From a virus, in the IMG/VR virus record IMGVR_UViG_3300027763_000078, positions 1 through 51,613 of that record: 51,613 bases of DNA. One strand, written 5' to 3'. The stretch's first letter is position 1. Every line of letters starts with the position of its first letter. This document shows positions 18,737-29,876 of this stretch, one piece after another. A program made the translations under genes and the position numbers. Below the pieces are notes generated by a model. It searched no databases. It saw nothing but the letters and a program-made list of their open reading frames with translations, and was not told the origin of the DNA.

Positions 18737-19033
18737 ATGAGTACAACATATACAACCATACCTATAAAACAAATAAGTAACAATTTTGGAACTGTTAATA
18801 AAGTTATTTGGTTTGATGTTACAAATATTCAAGGTACGTTTGGGGTTAATTTATTTATCACACCAAATCAATCTACAGATATGAATATTGTAATATTTAA
18901 TAAAGGGAGTAATGAAGAAATGTATAGAAAAACATATAATAAATCATCTGATAGTTCAGTTATAACTGATACTGTTAAATTAAGACATGTTCCTGGTCAA
19001 AAATCGGCAACTTACGGAATTAAAAGTTTATAA
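18737..19033 (+). CDS. Small virion-associated hypothetical protein, 98 aa
   Basis: A 98-residue protein with alternating hydrophobic and polar residues ([20 protein letters not shown]) suggesting a compact beta-sandwich. It sits 11 nt after the previous structural gene and 2 nt before the 2008-residue protein, and probably assembles with that neighbour: the giant protein's first 170 residues are a similar beta-rich domain. The A-rich leader (AAAATAAAATAAC) supports the start. No known family is recognised. Confidence 0.5.
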   Translation: MSTTYTTIPIKQISNNFGTVNKVIWFDVTNIQGTFGVNLFITPNQSTDMNIVIFNKGSNEEMYRKTYNKSSDSSVITDTVKLRHVPGQKSATYGIKSL

Positions 19034-19035
19034 AA

Positions 19036-22000
19036 ATGAGTATAACCGGAGGTACATTCAGTGTTGATTGTTTAATAAGTGATGTCTCATCATCAACAAA
19101 CGATTGTGGAGTTCAAAAAACTTTAACATGGTCTAATGCTGGTACCAAATCAAATATACAAAGTTATTTCTTCAATTATAATCAATTAAATAACAAAATT
19201 CCGGTTTATGTTTTCATAAAACCAAAAGTCAAAAAGTTATTTAAATTTACATTCACACCAGGTTCAAATAACGGTTCAAATATTACTATTAATATTAATC
19301 AAAAAATAAACGGTGTTTATACGTTAGTAGATGTTGAAAATTTAAATACGCTATCTACTGAGACTTCAAAATATATTACACTTTATTTTGATGAAAATAA
19401 AAATGATGACATTTCACTAACTTTAGATATCATTACATCAGGTGGAACGAGCGGACAAATGTATTGTGAAATTGATTGTGACCCTGCAATAATAAGTGCT
19501 GAATTTTGTACTGGATTTACGAACTCAAATTATTATTGTACAACATGCCCAACAGTTGTAAAATTATATAGAGCTAAAACACCTAATTTACCACCAATAA
19601 ATGGTATTTTGAATATTAATTCTGGATTTAGTAATTTCTCACCTTTCACAACAGGACCTTGGTATTTGGATAATGGATTAACAATTGAAGCACCTTCAGG
19701 TGTAACATATTCTTATGCTTCTGGAGATATTGCAAAAAGATCAATATACACATATAATCCATCTACACATTCTTTTATATTACAATCAAGTTGTTTAGGA
19801 AGTAATTCAAATTGCGGGGGAGATGTTATTTTAACACATAATTTAAGTGGATATACATATTCTCATCCATACATACCAACTAAAAGCGAATTACCAAGTA
19901 ATGGTTTAAAATACTCAATACAAGATTTAATTATAACTTTAGATAGTTCAAATAAAATTGTACCTATAACAATTTCAATAACGGGACAATGTAAAGATGC
20001 TTGTTTTACTATTTCTGATGGTGTTAATAATAGTCACGCTGGTAATGTAAGTTATACAGATAATTATTCAGCAACTCCACCATATTTTGTTAAAGTAACT
20101 GATTACACATCTTTAAAAGTTCAAATGACAAATATTGGTACACGTGGAATAACCGCGGTAACAAACAGTGGTCAAATAAGAATAAGGGTTGCAATTGGAC
20201 AATCAAAATCATATAATGGTTCTTCTGTTGTAACTAAAATTTCAGTTGGTTGTGGAACTACAATTTTTGGGTATGATATGGGAGTACATCCATATTCAGC
20301 GTACGATTCATATAATAGTCCAACCGCGGTAACTAAATTATGGTCATATAATAATATTAGTACATGGTCAGGTTCAACAGATAATTACTCAACCAAAGGT
20401 ACATGCGTTTATAATGATGTTTTATTAACAAATTTAGCATTACCATATTATTATGCCGATAACATTAGAACATCTAACACAAACAAAGTTTATGAAATAG
20501 GTAATATATTACAAAGAAACTTTGGAACACATACAGATTATAAAATAACTAAAAAAGCATTTGGACCTAGAAAAACATCACCAATAGTTTCAGGACCTAA
20601 AGATTTTACAAACCTTAAAAATAGAGGTGATGAAGTTTTAATATCGGGAGAAAATTTAATACCTACATCAATTGAACCAACAATGAACGGTATTGGTTTA
20701 GTACGTAAAATATTATCAACATCAGATTATTATCAACCTTCAGTTTACAAATATTATTTAGGTTATACCTCAGGATTTACTGAGTCTAATTCTAATGATA
20801 CATTCTTCACTACTTGGAATTTTTCAAATTCTACAGCTAAACCATTAACTGGATATCAACATATGTTAATGAAATTATCTGCAAGTTACATAGGTGGTAC
20901 AAACGTACCAGATTTAATTAATTTATTAAAAGATGATAAAAGAGTTGAAGCTGGTTTTATGGGTGCTGCCGTATCAAGTTTACTTCTTGCTTGTGCAGGT
21001 TATCTTCCTGTGGCAGAGGGATTGTCACTTTTTGCATCATTTTTTTTAACTGTACCTGGATTATTGGTACTCGCTTTTGCTTATTTAGCGGTAAAGTTTA
21101 TTGTGGATGCATTAAAAACACAAAATATAACAATTAAAGAAAAGTTCACATATTTTTACACTAGATATGCAACAACACCATATCTAACAACTGGAACAAC
21201 AATTTATAAAACAAGTACTTTAACAACATGGAGTACGGGTATATATAATGACGGTGCATATTTTTACAATATTCCATCAAATTCAAATAATGGTAAACCA
21301 ACTACAAAAACATTATCATATTCTACAAATGATGGTATAAGAACAAATTCATTTGATGTTATTAATACAAGTAAAATAAATTATATTACAGATTTTCATA
21401 GTTTATTTTTTTTAAGTTATGTTTCAGGTTATCCTGTTAAATTTAATACAAACCCAACATTATATTCAAGTAATTCATTATCAATAACTGTATCGGCGGA
21501 AACTTCAAATATCGGTGATTTAAACAACCCAATACCTGTTGTGTATTCTTTACCTTCGGGACATTCTGTTTCAACAATTTCACAAGAAGATGCGGATAGT
21601 AAGGCCGCAGGTTTTCTTTCTTCATTAACAGGTAATACAATTAGTTTATCATCATATGAAGAAAAACCAGGAATTGTTGACGTACAATTAAATTTCACAC
21701 ACGAAATTAAAAATGAAAACATACCAAATGTTTTTATTTTGAATTATGATAATTCGGATGAAAATGGAATTACAATTGGTAAAAAATTATATTATGATTA
21801 TAATGGTAAGTCCACAGTATTAAATGGTTATTATTCATTGGTAGGTACTTCACCATATAGAACCATATATAAAACAGTAAATGGTGTTGTTACAGATATA
21901 CTTACATGGCAAAACAGTAATGAAAATTATGTCACATCGGTAACAACTGGAACAGGTGCAACTATAAATACACTTTTAGATTATACAAGTGAATGGTATA

Positions 22001-25000
22001 TAGGTTCTACGAATCATGAATTAATAAATTTGAATTATACTAATAATCAAGATAGTTTAATAACAAATTGGAATACAAATACATTTTACTCTGGAACAAC
22101 AACAGGTGTCACAGTTAATAAAGGTTTTACAAATTCATTGGCAGCACCCACCGAACTTTATTTTTATGACGATAATTTAACGGGTTTAACTTATAATGTG
22201 GCAGATGATGGAAAATATAAAGCAATTTATCCATTTAATAGTTTAATTTTCACATATCGTAATCCTTTTACGATTTTAATTAATGCGGAAGAAATTAGTG
22301 ACCTCGATAATGATGATAACGGTATTAATTTTTATTTAACCGATATTAGTGGTAACACTGTACCATCATATGTTGGTGTTACTTTTAATGTTAATATTTT
22401 TACAGGGTCAACGAGTTTACTTTCATCTGAAAGAATAACAATTGATTCAGATGAAACGAATCAGTTTTTATATTTAAATATTCCTCAAACAGGAGGCACA
22501 CTAACGTCATACAACATAACAAGTTATGAATCTGAAAACCCATTTGATAAAATAACTTTTATTCAAAGTGGATTTACACAAAGTACAGGTGTAACTACTT
22601 GTCCGTATTATACGGGAACAACATATATTGTCGATTCATATGGTTATGTACAATACAATAGATTTAATACGATTAATAATGGTTTTATAACTGAAGTTAT
22701 TTATGTCTCTGAGGCTATATATGAAATTACAGACCCAATTCAATATCAATCATTAGTTCCTGTTGTAGATACTGAAACGTATTATCCACCCGCAAATATT
22801 AGAATTTTAGAAACAGGAGTTTGTTATGTCGTACCAACTCCAACTCCAACCCCAACAATAAGTTTAACCCCAACACAAACAGGAACACCAACTCCTACAC
22901 CAACAGTAAACTGTTCATTCGGTGTTAGCATTGTAATATTAACTCCAACCCCTACTCCAACAGGAACAGGAACCCCAACACCTACTCCGACAATAACTTT
23001 AACACCAACAGGAACAGGAACACCAACTCCTACACCAACAGTAAACTGTTCATTCGGTGTTAGTGTTGTTGTATTAAGTCCAACACCTACTCCTACACCA
23101 ACTGGTACCCCAACTCCTACACCAACAATAAGTTTAACACCTACAATAAGTTTAACACCAACAGGAACTCCAACAGGTACTCCAACAGGGACACCAACAG
23201 GAACGCCAACTCCTACACCAACTCCTACACCAACAATAAACTGTTCGTTCGGAGTGAGTATAGTGGTATTAAGCCCAACCCCAACCCCTACTCCAACAGG
23301 TACTCCAACAGGAACACCAACACCAACACCAACAATTAGTGTTACACCGACAATTAGTGTTACTCCAACTATTAGTGTTACACCAACTGGAACACCAACT
23401 GGTACACCAACTGGTACACCAACTGGTACACCAACTGGAACACCAACTCCAACACCAACAGTAAATTGTTCATTCGGCGTTAGTGTGGTCGTATTATCAC
23501 CAACCCCAACCCCTACACCAACAGGAACACCAACCCCTACACCAACAATTAGTTTAACGCCGACAATAAGTTTAACCCCAACAATTAGCTTAACGCCAAC
23601 AATTAGTTTAACTCCAACAATAAGTTTAACACCAACAATAAGTTTAACACCAACAAGAACTCAGACACCTACACCAACAGGAACACCAACTGGTACCCCA
23701 ACACCAACGCCGACAGTCAATTGTTCGTTCGGTGTCAGCATTGTTGTATTAAGTCCAACCCCAACACCAACAGGAACACCAACAAAAACTCCAACACCAA
23801 CTCCAACACCAACTGGTACACCAACAGGAACACCAACTGGTACACCAACAGGAACACCAACCCCTACACCAACAATTAGTTTAACGCCGACAATAAGTTT
23901 AACCCCAACAATTAGTTTAACTCCAACAATAAGTTTAACACCAACAATAAGTTTAACACCAACAATAAGTTTAACACCAACAAGAACTCAGACACCTACA
24001 CCGACACCAACTACATCGTTACCGGCATTAACGGTATCGGTAAGTTCAAGTACATTACAATCATGCTATAATGTTAGTGATGCATCATTTACATTAAGTG
24101 CGAGTGGTGGTAATGGTGCGTCATATGAATATTCCAAAGATGGTACAACATACCAAGCAAGTGCAACATTTAGTTCATTAGCGGGTGGTACATATAATGG
24201 TTATGTTAGAAATACAAATAGAACTGGAACTGTTGCATCAGTTTCAGTTGGAAGTTTAGTAAGAACAGCACCAAATGCAACAATAACGGTTACAAATGTA
24301 AGTTGTAATGGTGGAGCTGACGGACAAATTGCAGTAACATCTGGTACGGGTGGAACAGGTAGTGGATATAGTGGATCAACAGATGACGTTACATATTTTG
24401 CATTACCAAAAATATTCTACACATTAACTCAAGGTTCTTATGATGTATATATTAAAGATAGTAATGGTTGTAAACAATCTTACGCACAAACAATCACACA
24501 ACCAACAGCACAAGTATGTAATATTTCAGTATATAGTTATGATACCGGAACAGGAGATGGTCAAATCGCTGTGGTAGTTTCAGGAGGAACAGGACTTAAA
24601 ACTCTTAAATTGTATCAAGATACATCTACACCATATAGCGACTACTCAACTGATACATTAATACAAAGTGGCACTTCTGTCGCTAATAATACAACATATT
24701 ATTTTACAAATGTACCTTGTGCAGCAACTAGTCTTTGGGTTCAATGTACGGACGCAAATAATTGTGTAATACATTCTAATACGTCGGTTAAAACTTGTGG
24801 ATATTTCCAAACGTTTCCAGGAACATTTAAACTTGGTAATAACTTAACGTGTACACCACAATCGCCATTTAGTAGAATTTACTTAGGTTCAATTGACTAT
24901 AGTAATTTTGTTGCAAATGGTGGTATGTTAAGTACTGGAATGGTATTATATACCGATGGTAGTGGTACCATTTATACATTTAACACAATTTATGATTCTA

Positions 25001-25062
25001 CCTCTACAAATATATACAATGTATCGTCAGGTGTTGTTGGAGGAGTTAAATCACTTTGTTAA
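19036..25062 (+). CDS. Giant surface/adhesin-like virion protein with PT repeats and SprB-like repeats
   Basis: A 2008-residue protein, by far the largest here. The first ~640 residues are beta-rich with scattered Cys pairs. At about 640-695 is a hydrophobic segment ([40 protein letters not shown]) able to cross a membrane twice. A further ~570 residues of beta-rich sequence lead to a PT-rich region (about 1267-1660) built of five cassettes that each contain NCSFGVS(I/V)V(V/I)L followed by (PT)n, GTPT and ISLTPT repeats. After it come modules with [19 protein letters not shown] and [13 protein letters not shown], the SprB-repeat pattern of flavobacterial gliding adhesins, and a Cys-rich end. 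It is probably a long flexible receptor-binding or anchoring arm. Mimicry of host surface adhesins is an inference. Confidence 0.65.
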   Translation: MSITGGTFSVDCLISDVSSSTNDCGVQKTLTWSNAGTKSNIQSYFFNYNQLNNKIPVYVFIKPKVKKLFKFTFTPGSNNGSNITININQKINGVYTLVDVENLNTLSTETSKYITLYFDENKNDDISLTLDIITSGGTSGQMYCEIDCDPAIISAEFCTGFTNSNYYCTTCPTVVKLYRAKTPNLPPINGILNINSGFSNFSPFTTGPWYLDNGLTIEAPSGVTYSYASGDIAKRSIYTYNPSTHSFILQSSCLGSNSNCGGDVILTHNLSGYTYSHPYIPTKSELPSNGLKYSIQDLIITLDSSNKIVPITISITGQCKDACFTISDGVNNSHAGNVSYTDNYSATPPYFVKVTDYTSLKVQMTNIGTRGITAVTNSGQIRIRVAIGQSKSYNGSSVVTKISVGCGTTIFGYDMGVHPYSAYDSYNSPTAVTKLWSYNNISTWSGSTDNYSTKGTCVYNDVLLTNLALPYYYADNIRTSNTNKVYEIGNILQRNFGTHTDYKITKKAFGPRKTSPIVSGPKDFTNLKNRGDEVLISGENLIPTSIEPTMNGIGLVRKILSTSDYYQPSVYKYYLGYTSGFTESNSNDTFFTTWNFSNSTAKPLTGYQHMLMKLSASYIGGTNVPDLINLLKDDKRVEAGFMGAAVSSLLLACAGYLPVAEGLSLFASFFLTVPGLLVLAFAYLAVKFIVDALKTQNITIKEKFTYFYTRYATTPYLTTGTTIYKTSTLTTWSTGIYNDGAYFYNIPSNSNNGKPTTKTLSYSTNDGIRTNSFDVINTSKINYITDFHSLFFLSYVSGYPVKFNTNPTLYSSNSLSITVSAETSNIGDLNNPIPVVYSLPSGHSVSTISQEDADSKAAGFLSSLTGNTISLSSYEEKPGIVDVQLNFTHEIKNENIPNVFILNYDNSDENGITIGKKLYYDYNGKSTVLNGYYSLVGTSPYRTIYKTVNGVVTDILTWQNSNENYVTSVTTGTGATINTLLDYTSEWYIGSTNHELINLNYTNNQDSLITNWNTNTFYSGTTTGVTVNKGFTNSLAAPTELYFYDDNLTGLTYNVADDGKYKAIYPFNSLIFTYRNPFTILINAEEISDLDNDDNGINFYLTDISGNTVPSYVGVTFNVNIFTGSTSLLSSERITIDSDETNQFLYLNIPQTGGTLTSYNITSYESENPFDKITFIQSGFTQSTGVTTCPYYTGTTYIVDSYGYVQYNRFNTINNGFITEVIYVSEAIYEITDPIQYQSLVPVVDTETYYPPANIRILETGVCYVVPTPTPTPTISLTPTQTGTPTPTPTVNCSFGVSIVILTPTPTPTGTGTPTPTPTITLTPTGTGTPTPTPTVNCSFGVSVVVLSPTPTPTPTGTPTPTPTISLTPTISLTPTGTPTGTPTGTPTGTPTPTPTPTPTINCSFGVSIVVLSPTPTPTPTGTPTGTPTPTPTISVTPTISVTPTISVTPTGTPTGTPTGTPTGTPTGTPTPTPTVNCSFGVSVVVLSPTPTPTPTGTPTPTPTISLTPTISLTPTISLTPTISLTPTISLTPTISLTPTRTQTPTPTGTPTGTPTPTPTVNCSFGVSIVVLSPTPTPTGTPTKTPTPTPTPTGTPTGTPTGTPTGTPTPTPTISLTPTISLTPTISLTPTISLTPTISLTPTISLTPTRTQTPTPTPTTSLPALTVSVSSSTLQSCYNVSDASFTLSASGGNGASYEYSKDGTTYQASATFSSLAGGTYNGYVRNTNRTGTVASVSVGSLVRTAPNATITVTNVSCNGGADGQIAVTSGTGGTGSGYSGSTDDVTYFALPKIFYTLTQGSYDVYIKDSNGCKQSYAQTITQPTAQVCNISVYSYDTGTGDGQIAVVVSGGTGLKTLKLYQDTSTPYSDYSTDTLIQSGTSVANNTTYYFTNVPCAATSLWVQCTDANNCVIHSNTSVKTCGYFQTFPGTFKLGNNLTCTPQSPFSRIYLGSIDYSNFVANGGMLSTGMVLYTDGSGTIYTFNTIYDSTSTNIYNVSSGVVGGVKSLC
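22834..24014 (+). repeat. PT-rich tandem repeat region with five NCSFGVS cassettes
   Basis: About 1.2 kb of low-complexity coding DNA (CCAACACCTACT-type units) encoding [14 protein letters not shown] and ISVTPT repeats, interrupted five times by the unique 14-residue unit containing NCSFGVS. Two segments near 23518-23670 and 23858-24000 are nearly identical, showing recent duplication. Only one cysteine per cassette is present. Confidence 0.9.
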
Positions 25063-25081
25063 AAAATAAAAAAAATGACGA

Positions 25082-25095
25082 TATTTATAATAAAA
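25082..25095 (+). promoter_or_regulatory. Putative late promoter motif (TATTTATAATAAAA)
   Basis: The 14-mer TATTTATAATAAAA starts 32 nt before the ATG at 25114. Exactly the same 14-mer occurs at 41761-41774, 24 nt before another gene start. Such an exact match in two intergenic gaps supports a regulatory role. Confidence 0.55.
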
Positions 25096-25113
25096 GAAAT
25101 TAAAATTTAAAAA

Positions 25114-25821
25114 ATGCCAGCAGGACCAATAATCGGAACATCTCAAGTTAGTTTACAATTAACAGGGGGATCATCAGTACCAAATAACTTTACTGTCGAT
25201 ATATATTCATGGGACGTTGCAACCGACGTCGCAGTTTATAATAGAACTATCATTACGGGTTTAACAAGAACAGCAACATCGGCGGTAAATGGAGGTTCAT
25301 TAGCCGTATCACCATATTATGGGATTACAGGCATAACAGGTTTAGATAACTATGTTAAATTAACCAGTACAACTTCATGTAGTACAACTACAACACAAGA
25401 TATCACAAGTGCAGCATTAACGGTATACACCCCCAATTCAGGAACATTAACTGAAGATTATCCATCAGGGGCGGAAGATAGCTTTGCCACCACTGGTATG
25501 GGTGCCGGCACTTTATCTCCCGGCTCACATCAAGTTGCACAACTCACAACATTATCTTATTTAGACGCGGCCGATTTTACTTTGAGTTATTTAAGTGGAA
25601 CCACCGTTTCCACTGGTTTAGTAGTTGGAGGTGCATATACATATGGACCATTTAGTAGTTTTTCTGTAACAAAATCGGGTAAAGTATTTTCATTATTTGG
25701 GTCGGCAAATACAAGTTTAAGTGCACTAAATAGTAGTATACATGGTGTTATGAGGTTAACATACAATCCTTCAGGATATTATGTTAATTTTAATTATTAT
25801 TATGTACCAACTTCACTTTAA
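25114..25821 (+). CDS. Virion structural protein, hypothetical, 235 aa
   Basis: A 235-residue beta-rich protein. The first ~100 residues (GTSQVSLQLTGGSSVPNNFT ... GYN-type strands) look like an Ig/fibronectin-like sandwich; the second half (SGTLTEDYPSGAEDSFATTG onwards) is a separate Gly/Ser-rich domain ending in aromatic FNYYYVP. It has its own promoter-like motif, unlike most genes in this module, so it may be made in larger amounts, for instance as a decoration or fibre-tip protein. I do not recognise a family. The start ATG follows an A-rich leader (TTTAAAAA). Confidence 0.5.
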   Translation: MPAGPIIGTSQVSLQLTGGSSVPNNFTVDIYSWDVATDVAVYNRTIITGLTRTATSAVNGGSLAVSPYYGITGITGLDNYVKLTSTTSCSTTTTQDITSAALTVYTPNSGTLTEDYPSGAEDSFATTGMGAGTLSPGSHQVAQLTTLSYLDAADFTLSYLSGTTVSTGLVVGGAYTYGPFSSFSVTKSGKVFSLFGSANTSLSALNSSIHGVMRLTYNPSGYYVNFNYYYVPTSL

Positions 25822-25847
25822 TCTATCCCTTTATTTACATTAAATTA

Positions 25848-25885
25848 ATCTTTATATTACCTAAAACCTAATAAAGATATTTATA
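25848..25885 (+). promoter_or_regulatory. Inverted repeat joined to a late-promoter-like TATTTATA
   Basis: In the 80-nt gap before 25902, ATCTTTAT (25848-25855) pairs with ATAAAGAT (25871-25878), and the right arm runs straight into TATTTATA (25878-25885), 24 nt before the ATG. There is no T-tract, so this is not an intrinsic terminator. It could be a transcript-end structure or a control hairpin for read-through mRNA. Confidence 0.4.
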
Positions 25886-25901
25886 GGTGTAAATAATTTA
25901 T

Positions 25902-26459
25902 ATGTCAGATTTATTTGGAAGTATGTCTTTTTATGTTCCGTCTTACCCAATGTCGGGTGAAACACAATCTGTAGTAATACAAAATTATTTAAACGATTAT
26001 GAATATACCCCAACAACGGGATATACCACAACAGGTTTTACTTATTTAGGTATTGGAGGTAGTAAGTTATCCGAATTAAAAAAATACGGAGCAACAGGAT
26101 ATACACAAACATTAACAAGTGGATCAATAACAGGAGGAACAACTTGGACGGGTTATACATTTAATTATACACATAATACCACTGGTTCCACAAGTTTACA
26201 ATATAGAGATTATTCTGACGGGTACACCATGATTACAGGTAGCACTACAGGGTTTACCAAGGAGGAAGTGATTAACTATACCCTGACAAGAAACGAGCAT
26301 TTTTTGGGGTTTGTAGAACAACCAACCGTTTATTCTGACATTTTTGTGGAACGAGGTAAATTGGGAGTTATGGAAAGGAACTTCAGGTTAAGTGAAATTG
26401 ATAGTATGGGTGAATTGAGTATATATGGAAATGGGTATTTTAAAGTTAGAAAACAATAA
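25902..26459 (+). CDS. Virion protein, probable tail/baseplate, 185 aa
   Basis: A 185-residue protein not assigned to a family. The N-terminal half is Tyr/Gly/Thr-rich and beta-prone (SGETQSVVIQNYLNDYEYTP, GYTTTGFTYLGIGG), while the C-terminal half (EQPTVYSDIFVERGKLGVME, RNFRLSEIDSMGELSIYGNG) looks like a conserved structural domain, with charged residues that could bind a baseplate partner. It begins a run of four genes (25902-31394), two of which carry their own TATTTAT-type motifs. The C-terminal VERGKLGVMERNFRLSEIDS segment suggests a wedge- or hub-attached protein, but this is inference from position and composition only. Confidence 0.5.
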   Translation: MSDLFGSMSFYVPSYPMSGETQSVVIQNYLNDYEYTPTTGYTTTGFTYLGIGGSKLSELKKYGATGYTQTLTSGSITGGTTWTGYTFNYTHNTTGSTSLQYRDYSDGYTMITGSTTGFTKEEVINYTLTRNEHFLGFVEQPTVYSDIFVERGKLGVMERNFRLSEIDSMGELSIYGNGYFKVRKQ

Positions 26460-26465
26460 GATTTA

Positions 26466-26480
26466 TATTTATTAATAAAA
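26466..26480 (+). promoter_or_regulatory. Putative late promoter motif (TATTTATTAATAAAA)
   Basis: TATTTATTAATAAAA is followed by GAAA and the ATG at 26485, so the gene starts 19 nt after the motif begins. It sits in a 25-nt gap that holds essentially nothing else, which makes a chance occurrence less likely. Confidence 0.5.
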
Positions 26481-26484
26481 GAAA

Positions 26485-27393
26485 ATGGCAGTAGGATCAT
26501 ATGGTATTGTAAGACCCGCAGACGTATCACCAGCAGACGTAGAGATATTATATCATTACGTTTCGGGTAGAACTGCGAACGTTACACCAACATTAACAAA
26601 ATTAGATTCCACAGCAATATTAACACCGGTATTTCATAATGAAAATACAGGTGGTGTTGCAAATAAAGAAATTTTAGGTGGTTTATATAATCTGAAATTA
26701 CAAGCGGGTCAATTCTCTGATTTGGGAATTTACACATTACATTTACGTCCTAAACAAGTTAGAACAAATATTATGGATTGTGGAGTTTTAGCGTCACTTC
26801 CATCAGTTAGAGGTTTAGTCATTGACATTGGTAATGTACCGGTTGACGACCAAGGAAAATTCACACCACAAGGATTAGTTGGATATAGAATTGAATATAT
26901 TAATAAGACCAATTACCAAAAAGTTCCAAACTTTTATAGATTGGTAACTTCATCTTTTTATTGTGTACCAACTACTGCAAATTTATCAAACTCAACAGAT
27001 AAGGCGATTAGGTATCAATATACCGATTCCCAATCTAACTTTATATTTTTAACAGTAACACCAAGTTCATCACCATCAAGTAGACCAAATGTGGTTCCAT
27101 TTATCGGTGAACCAGGTCAAACTATTATTTTAACAAATACATTCTTCAACCCAACAACGGTTGAAATTGAAATGGTTGAACATGACGCATCAACATTGGC
27201 ACACGCACTTTACGGTGACCAAACTAAGGCAATTGCTCCAGGTATTTACACTATCTACGATAAGGATAAGAATATCTATAAACAATACAATCTTTATGAA
27301 ATTAAAGACCAATTTAACGAGACATTATATGAAGTTCGTGAAGAAAGAACAAGTATTGATGAAACATTAAATTTAGATAACATAACAGGATAA
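26485..27393 (+). CDS. Virion structural protein, probable baseplate, 302 aa
   Basis: A 302-residue protein of unassigned family. The sequence is balanced and well folded rather than low complexity: SYGIVRPADVSPADVEILYH at the N-terminus, a central QFSDLGIYTLHLRPKQVRTN and SVRGLVIDIGNVPVDDQGKF, and an acidic, charged C-terminus (YEVREERTSIDETLNLDNIT) that may be a partner-binding tail. The stop overlaps the next start (TAATG), indicating coupled translation and probably a complex with the 820-residue protein. The gene has its own late-promoter-like motif immediately upstream. A baseplate role is inferred from the conserved-looking composition and the module. Confidence 0.5.
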   Translation: MAVGSYGIVRPADVSPADVEILYHYVSGRTANVTPTLTKLDSTAILTPVFHNENTGGVANKEILGGLYNLKLQAGQFSDLGIYTLHLRPKQVRTNIMDCGVLASLPSVRGLVIDIGNVPVDDQGKFTPQGLVGYRIEYINKTNYQKVPNFYRLVTSSFYCVPTTANLSNSTDKAIRYQYTDSQSNFIFLTVTPSSSPSSRPNVVPFIGEPGQTIILTNTFFNPTTVEIEMVEHDASTLAHALYGDQTKAIAPGIYTIYDKDKNIYKQYNLYEIKDQFNETLYEVREERTSIDETLNLDNITG

Positions 27394-29855
27394 TGGCTAA
27401 AGTAAGATATAAAGTTCCAAGTGAAGCTGCTAGTGGTGTAGAAACATTTAGTGATAAATTAGTCGGCACACAGATTACTGATGGTACTAGTCAACTGACT
27501 AATACGAACTTTGATATTAATAGAGTCATTCCTGAAAAAGATAGTAAGGATTTTAAATCACAACCTTTTTCTGATTTCTTAACATTGAAAGATTTAAAGG
27601 AAGAATTAAGTGCCGCAACCACACAAAATGGTAGAGCAAAGAAAAAAGAAAAAATTAAATTTAAAGGTGGAATTAATGATGCTGGTAAATCTTTATATGG
27701 TTCATTAAAACAAAGATTACAAGTATCAATATCAGATATTATTACAAACTTTCCTGCCGCAATATTAGTTGATAAAGATAGTCCCATTAAAAGTGTTGAC
27801 GTCACATTATCAGGAATAACATATAGTGAAAGCGCAAAGACAACTGATTTTTATATTCAGAAATCAATTTTATTTAATCCGTTTGATATTACACTTATTA
27901 AACCATTAAGTAATACTTTACCGACAACTGATAACACAATAAGAAATTTTTATTCTTCATATACAAAATATGTTTTAGTTTATAATAATCTAACATATGA
28001 TATTGTTTCATATACCGAACCTAACGCATTAAATTTAATTAAATTAAAAGTTAAAGGAAAACCATTCACAGGTTCAACAATAAACGATAGTGTTTTAATA
28101 AGACCAAATGATGGAATTACCGAAGAATTTTTTAGTGGGTTAGATGAATTAGAAACTCTTTTATTAAATAGAGAAACTAATCCAAAATATCAAGCAAGTT
28201 TTAAAGTACCGAAAGATAGTTTAGATGAAACTAAAACTGAAATCGTTAATGTATATGTTAATTGGCCAACAACAAAAGATGGTTGGAATTTACAAATTGT
28301 TGGTATTGATTATGCAGATTACATTAGTCAATTAAGTAGTTTAGGTGATGAGATTGATGATTACAAATCTAATTTAATTATAAGATTTTTAACCGCACCA
28401 CAATTATTTGAGTTTGATACGGATGACCAAAAAGCACAATCAATATTTCAATTATACGGTCAGTCATTTGATAGAGTAAAAAAATATATAGACAATATTG
28501 CTTACATGCGTAATGTAAGTTATGATGGAATAAATAATGTTCCCGATGTGTTATTGAAAAATCTTTCACAAACACTAGGACTTACAACTACAAATCTATT
28601 TGATGAAAAAACATTAGAGGATACATTATACACTAGACAAAATAGTGTATTTGATGGTTTATTAGTTGGTAAGACATTAATAGAGGCGGAGTATGAATTT
28701 TATAGAAGATTATTAGTTAACCTTACTCATCTATATAAATCTAAAGGAACTAGAGTATCTATAGAATTTTTCTTAAAATTCTTAGGTGCACCTGAACCAA
28801 TGATTAAAATTGAGGAACACGTATACAATGTAACAAAATTACCAAACAATCCTAATTTAGAAACCGATTTATATGATGTAATTCAAGGAACAAAAGTTGA
28901 TACTGTTATTACAGGAACAACTGCAGTTACGGGAAGTATTTTTACATATTATAGTGGAGGAACAACAGGATTAACAAGTGGATATACGTTTGCAACTGGT
29001 TCAGTTACAAGTTCATCAACATTAAGTAGAGATGAATATCCAATTGATGAAAATGGATTACCAAGAAAAACAACAAATTTATCTTCAGACATATTTTTCC
29101 AAAAAGGTTCAGGATGGAATGATTTAACTTTAGAACATAGGTCTAGTACAATTATTGATACGGATTTATCTAGTGGATCATTTGTCAATGGAGTTTTTCA
29201 ATTAACAGGTAGAACTAAAACCATTAAAACAAAATCAAAAGATTATACATACGGAGAAGAATATTTTGATAATTTTAGAACACTACCAGGATTAGACTAT
29301 GGGTTTAACATTAAAGGTTCAATAGATAATAAAAAGGCATCTGTTGTTACTGACGATGACTCATCTAAATTAATTCTTAATAGAAAAAATATTAACATAT
29401 ATCTATCACCGTCACAAACTATTGATTATGACGTCTATAGAAGATCAAGAAATAATAGTAAAACATTTGGTAATTTAACACCTCAAACAGGAGTAACATT
29501 TGAAGAGTTTTTAATATCCTCTTTAAGTAAAGTAATAACAAATTCAAATAGTATTAAATTTAGTAAATCATACAGTGGATTAACAAATGTTTTTTATGAT
29601 TATTCCACTAACACCGGATTCACCCCATATAACTTCACATCGGTTAATGAGTTTATAAACAAAATGAGTCCGTCATGGTTAAAAGTTGTAGAACAATTTG
29701 TTCCATCAACTACATTATGGACAGGTGGAAACTTAATTGGAAATAACATTTTTAATAGGTCAAAATACGATTATAGAAAACCAAGATATGGTATACCTAT
29801 TACAGGTAGCACAACTTATGATAGTGTAACATTTAATTGTGAAGAAATAGAATAA
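27393..29855 (+). CDS. Large virion structural protein, probable baseplate/tail, 820 aa
   Basis: An 820-residue protein. The N-terminal ~110 residues are Lys/Asp-rich (KDLKEELSAATTQNGRAKKK) and may be unstructured; residues ~310-490 are helical (DDQKAQSIFQLYGQSFDRVK, YEFYRRLLVNLTHLYKSKGT, RVSIEFFLKFLGAPEPMIKI), and the rest is beta-rich with Thr/Gly repeats. The helical middle, with a likely wedge-like fold, suits a baseplate or tail connector. The TAATG overlap with the upstream 302-residue gene argues for a shared complex. No signal peptide or membrane segment. I do not recognise a named family, so the call is from context. Confidence 0.55.
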   Translation: MAKVRYKVPSEAASGVETFSDKLVGTQITDGTSQLTNTNFDINRVIPEKDSKDFKSQPFSDFLTLKDLKEELSAATTQNGRAKKKEKIKFKGGINDAGKSLYGSLKQRLQVSISDIITNFPAAILVDKDSPIKSVDVTLSGITYSESAKTTDFYIQKSILFNPFDITLIKPLSNTLPTTDNTIRNFYSSYTKYVLVYNNLTYDIVSYTEPNALNLIKLKVKGKPFTGSTINDSVLIRPNDGITEEFFSGLDELETLLLNRETNPKYQASFKVPKDSLDETKTEIVNVYVNWPTTKDGWNLQIVGIDYADYISQLSSLGDEIDDYKSNLIIRFLTAPQLFEFDTDDQKAQSIFQLYGQSFDRVKKYIDNIAYMRNVSYDGINNVPDVLLKNLSQTLGLTTTNLFDEKTLEDTLYTRQNSVFDGLLVGKTLIEAEYEFYRRLLVNLTHLYKSKGTRVSIEFFLKFLGAPEPMIKIEEHVYNVTKLPNNPNLETDLYDVIQGTKVDTVITGTTAVTGSIFTYYSGGTTGLTSGYTFATGSVTSSSTLSRDEYPIDENGLPRKTTNLSSDIFFQKGSGWNDLTLEHRSSTIIDTDLSSGSFVNGVFQLTGRTKTIKTKSKDYTYGEEYFDNFRTLPGLDYGFNIKGSIDNKKASVVTDDDSSKLILNRKNINIYLSPSQTIDYDVYRRSRNNSKTFGNLTPQTGVTFEEFLISSLSKVITNSNSIKFSKSYSGLTNVFYDYSTNTGFTPYNFTSVNEFINKMSPSWLKVVEQFVPSTTLWTGGNLIGNNIFNRSKYDYRKPRYGIPITGSTTYDSVTFNCEEIE

Positions 29856-29858
29856 TAA

Positions 29859-29872
29859 TATAAATATTTATA
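29859..29872 (+). promoter_or_regulatory. Palindromic late-promoter-like motif (TATAAATATTTATA)
   Basis: A perfect 14-bp palindrome TATAAATATTTATA lies 5 nt before the ATG at 29877. It contains both TATTTATA, the motif seen elsewhere here, and TATAAATA, identical to the T4 late promoter consensus. Because it reads the same on both strands, it does not settle the direction of the motif family. Confidence 0.5.
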
Positions 29873-29876
29873 ACAT

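Noticed and set aside
22834-24014. CRISPR-like array
   Set aside because: Repeats are in frame and coding ([15 protein letters not shown]), not palindromic, and the segments between them are related to each other.
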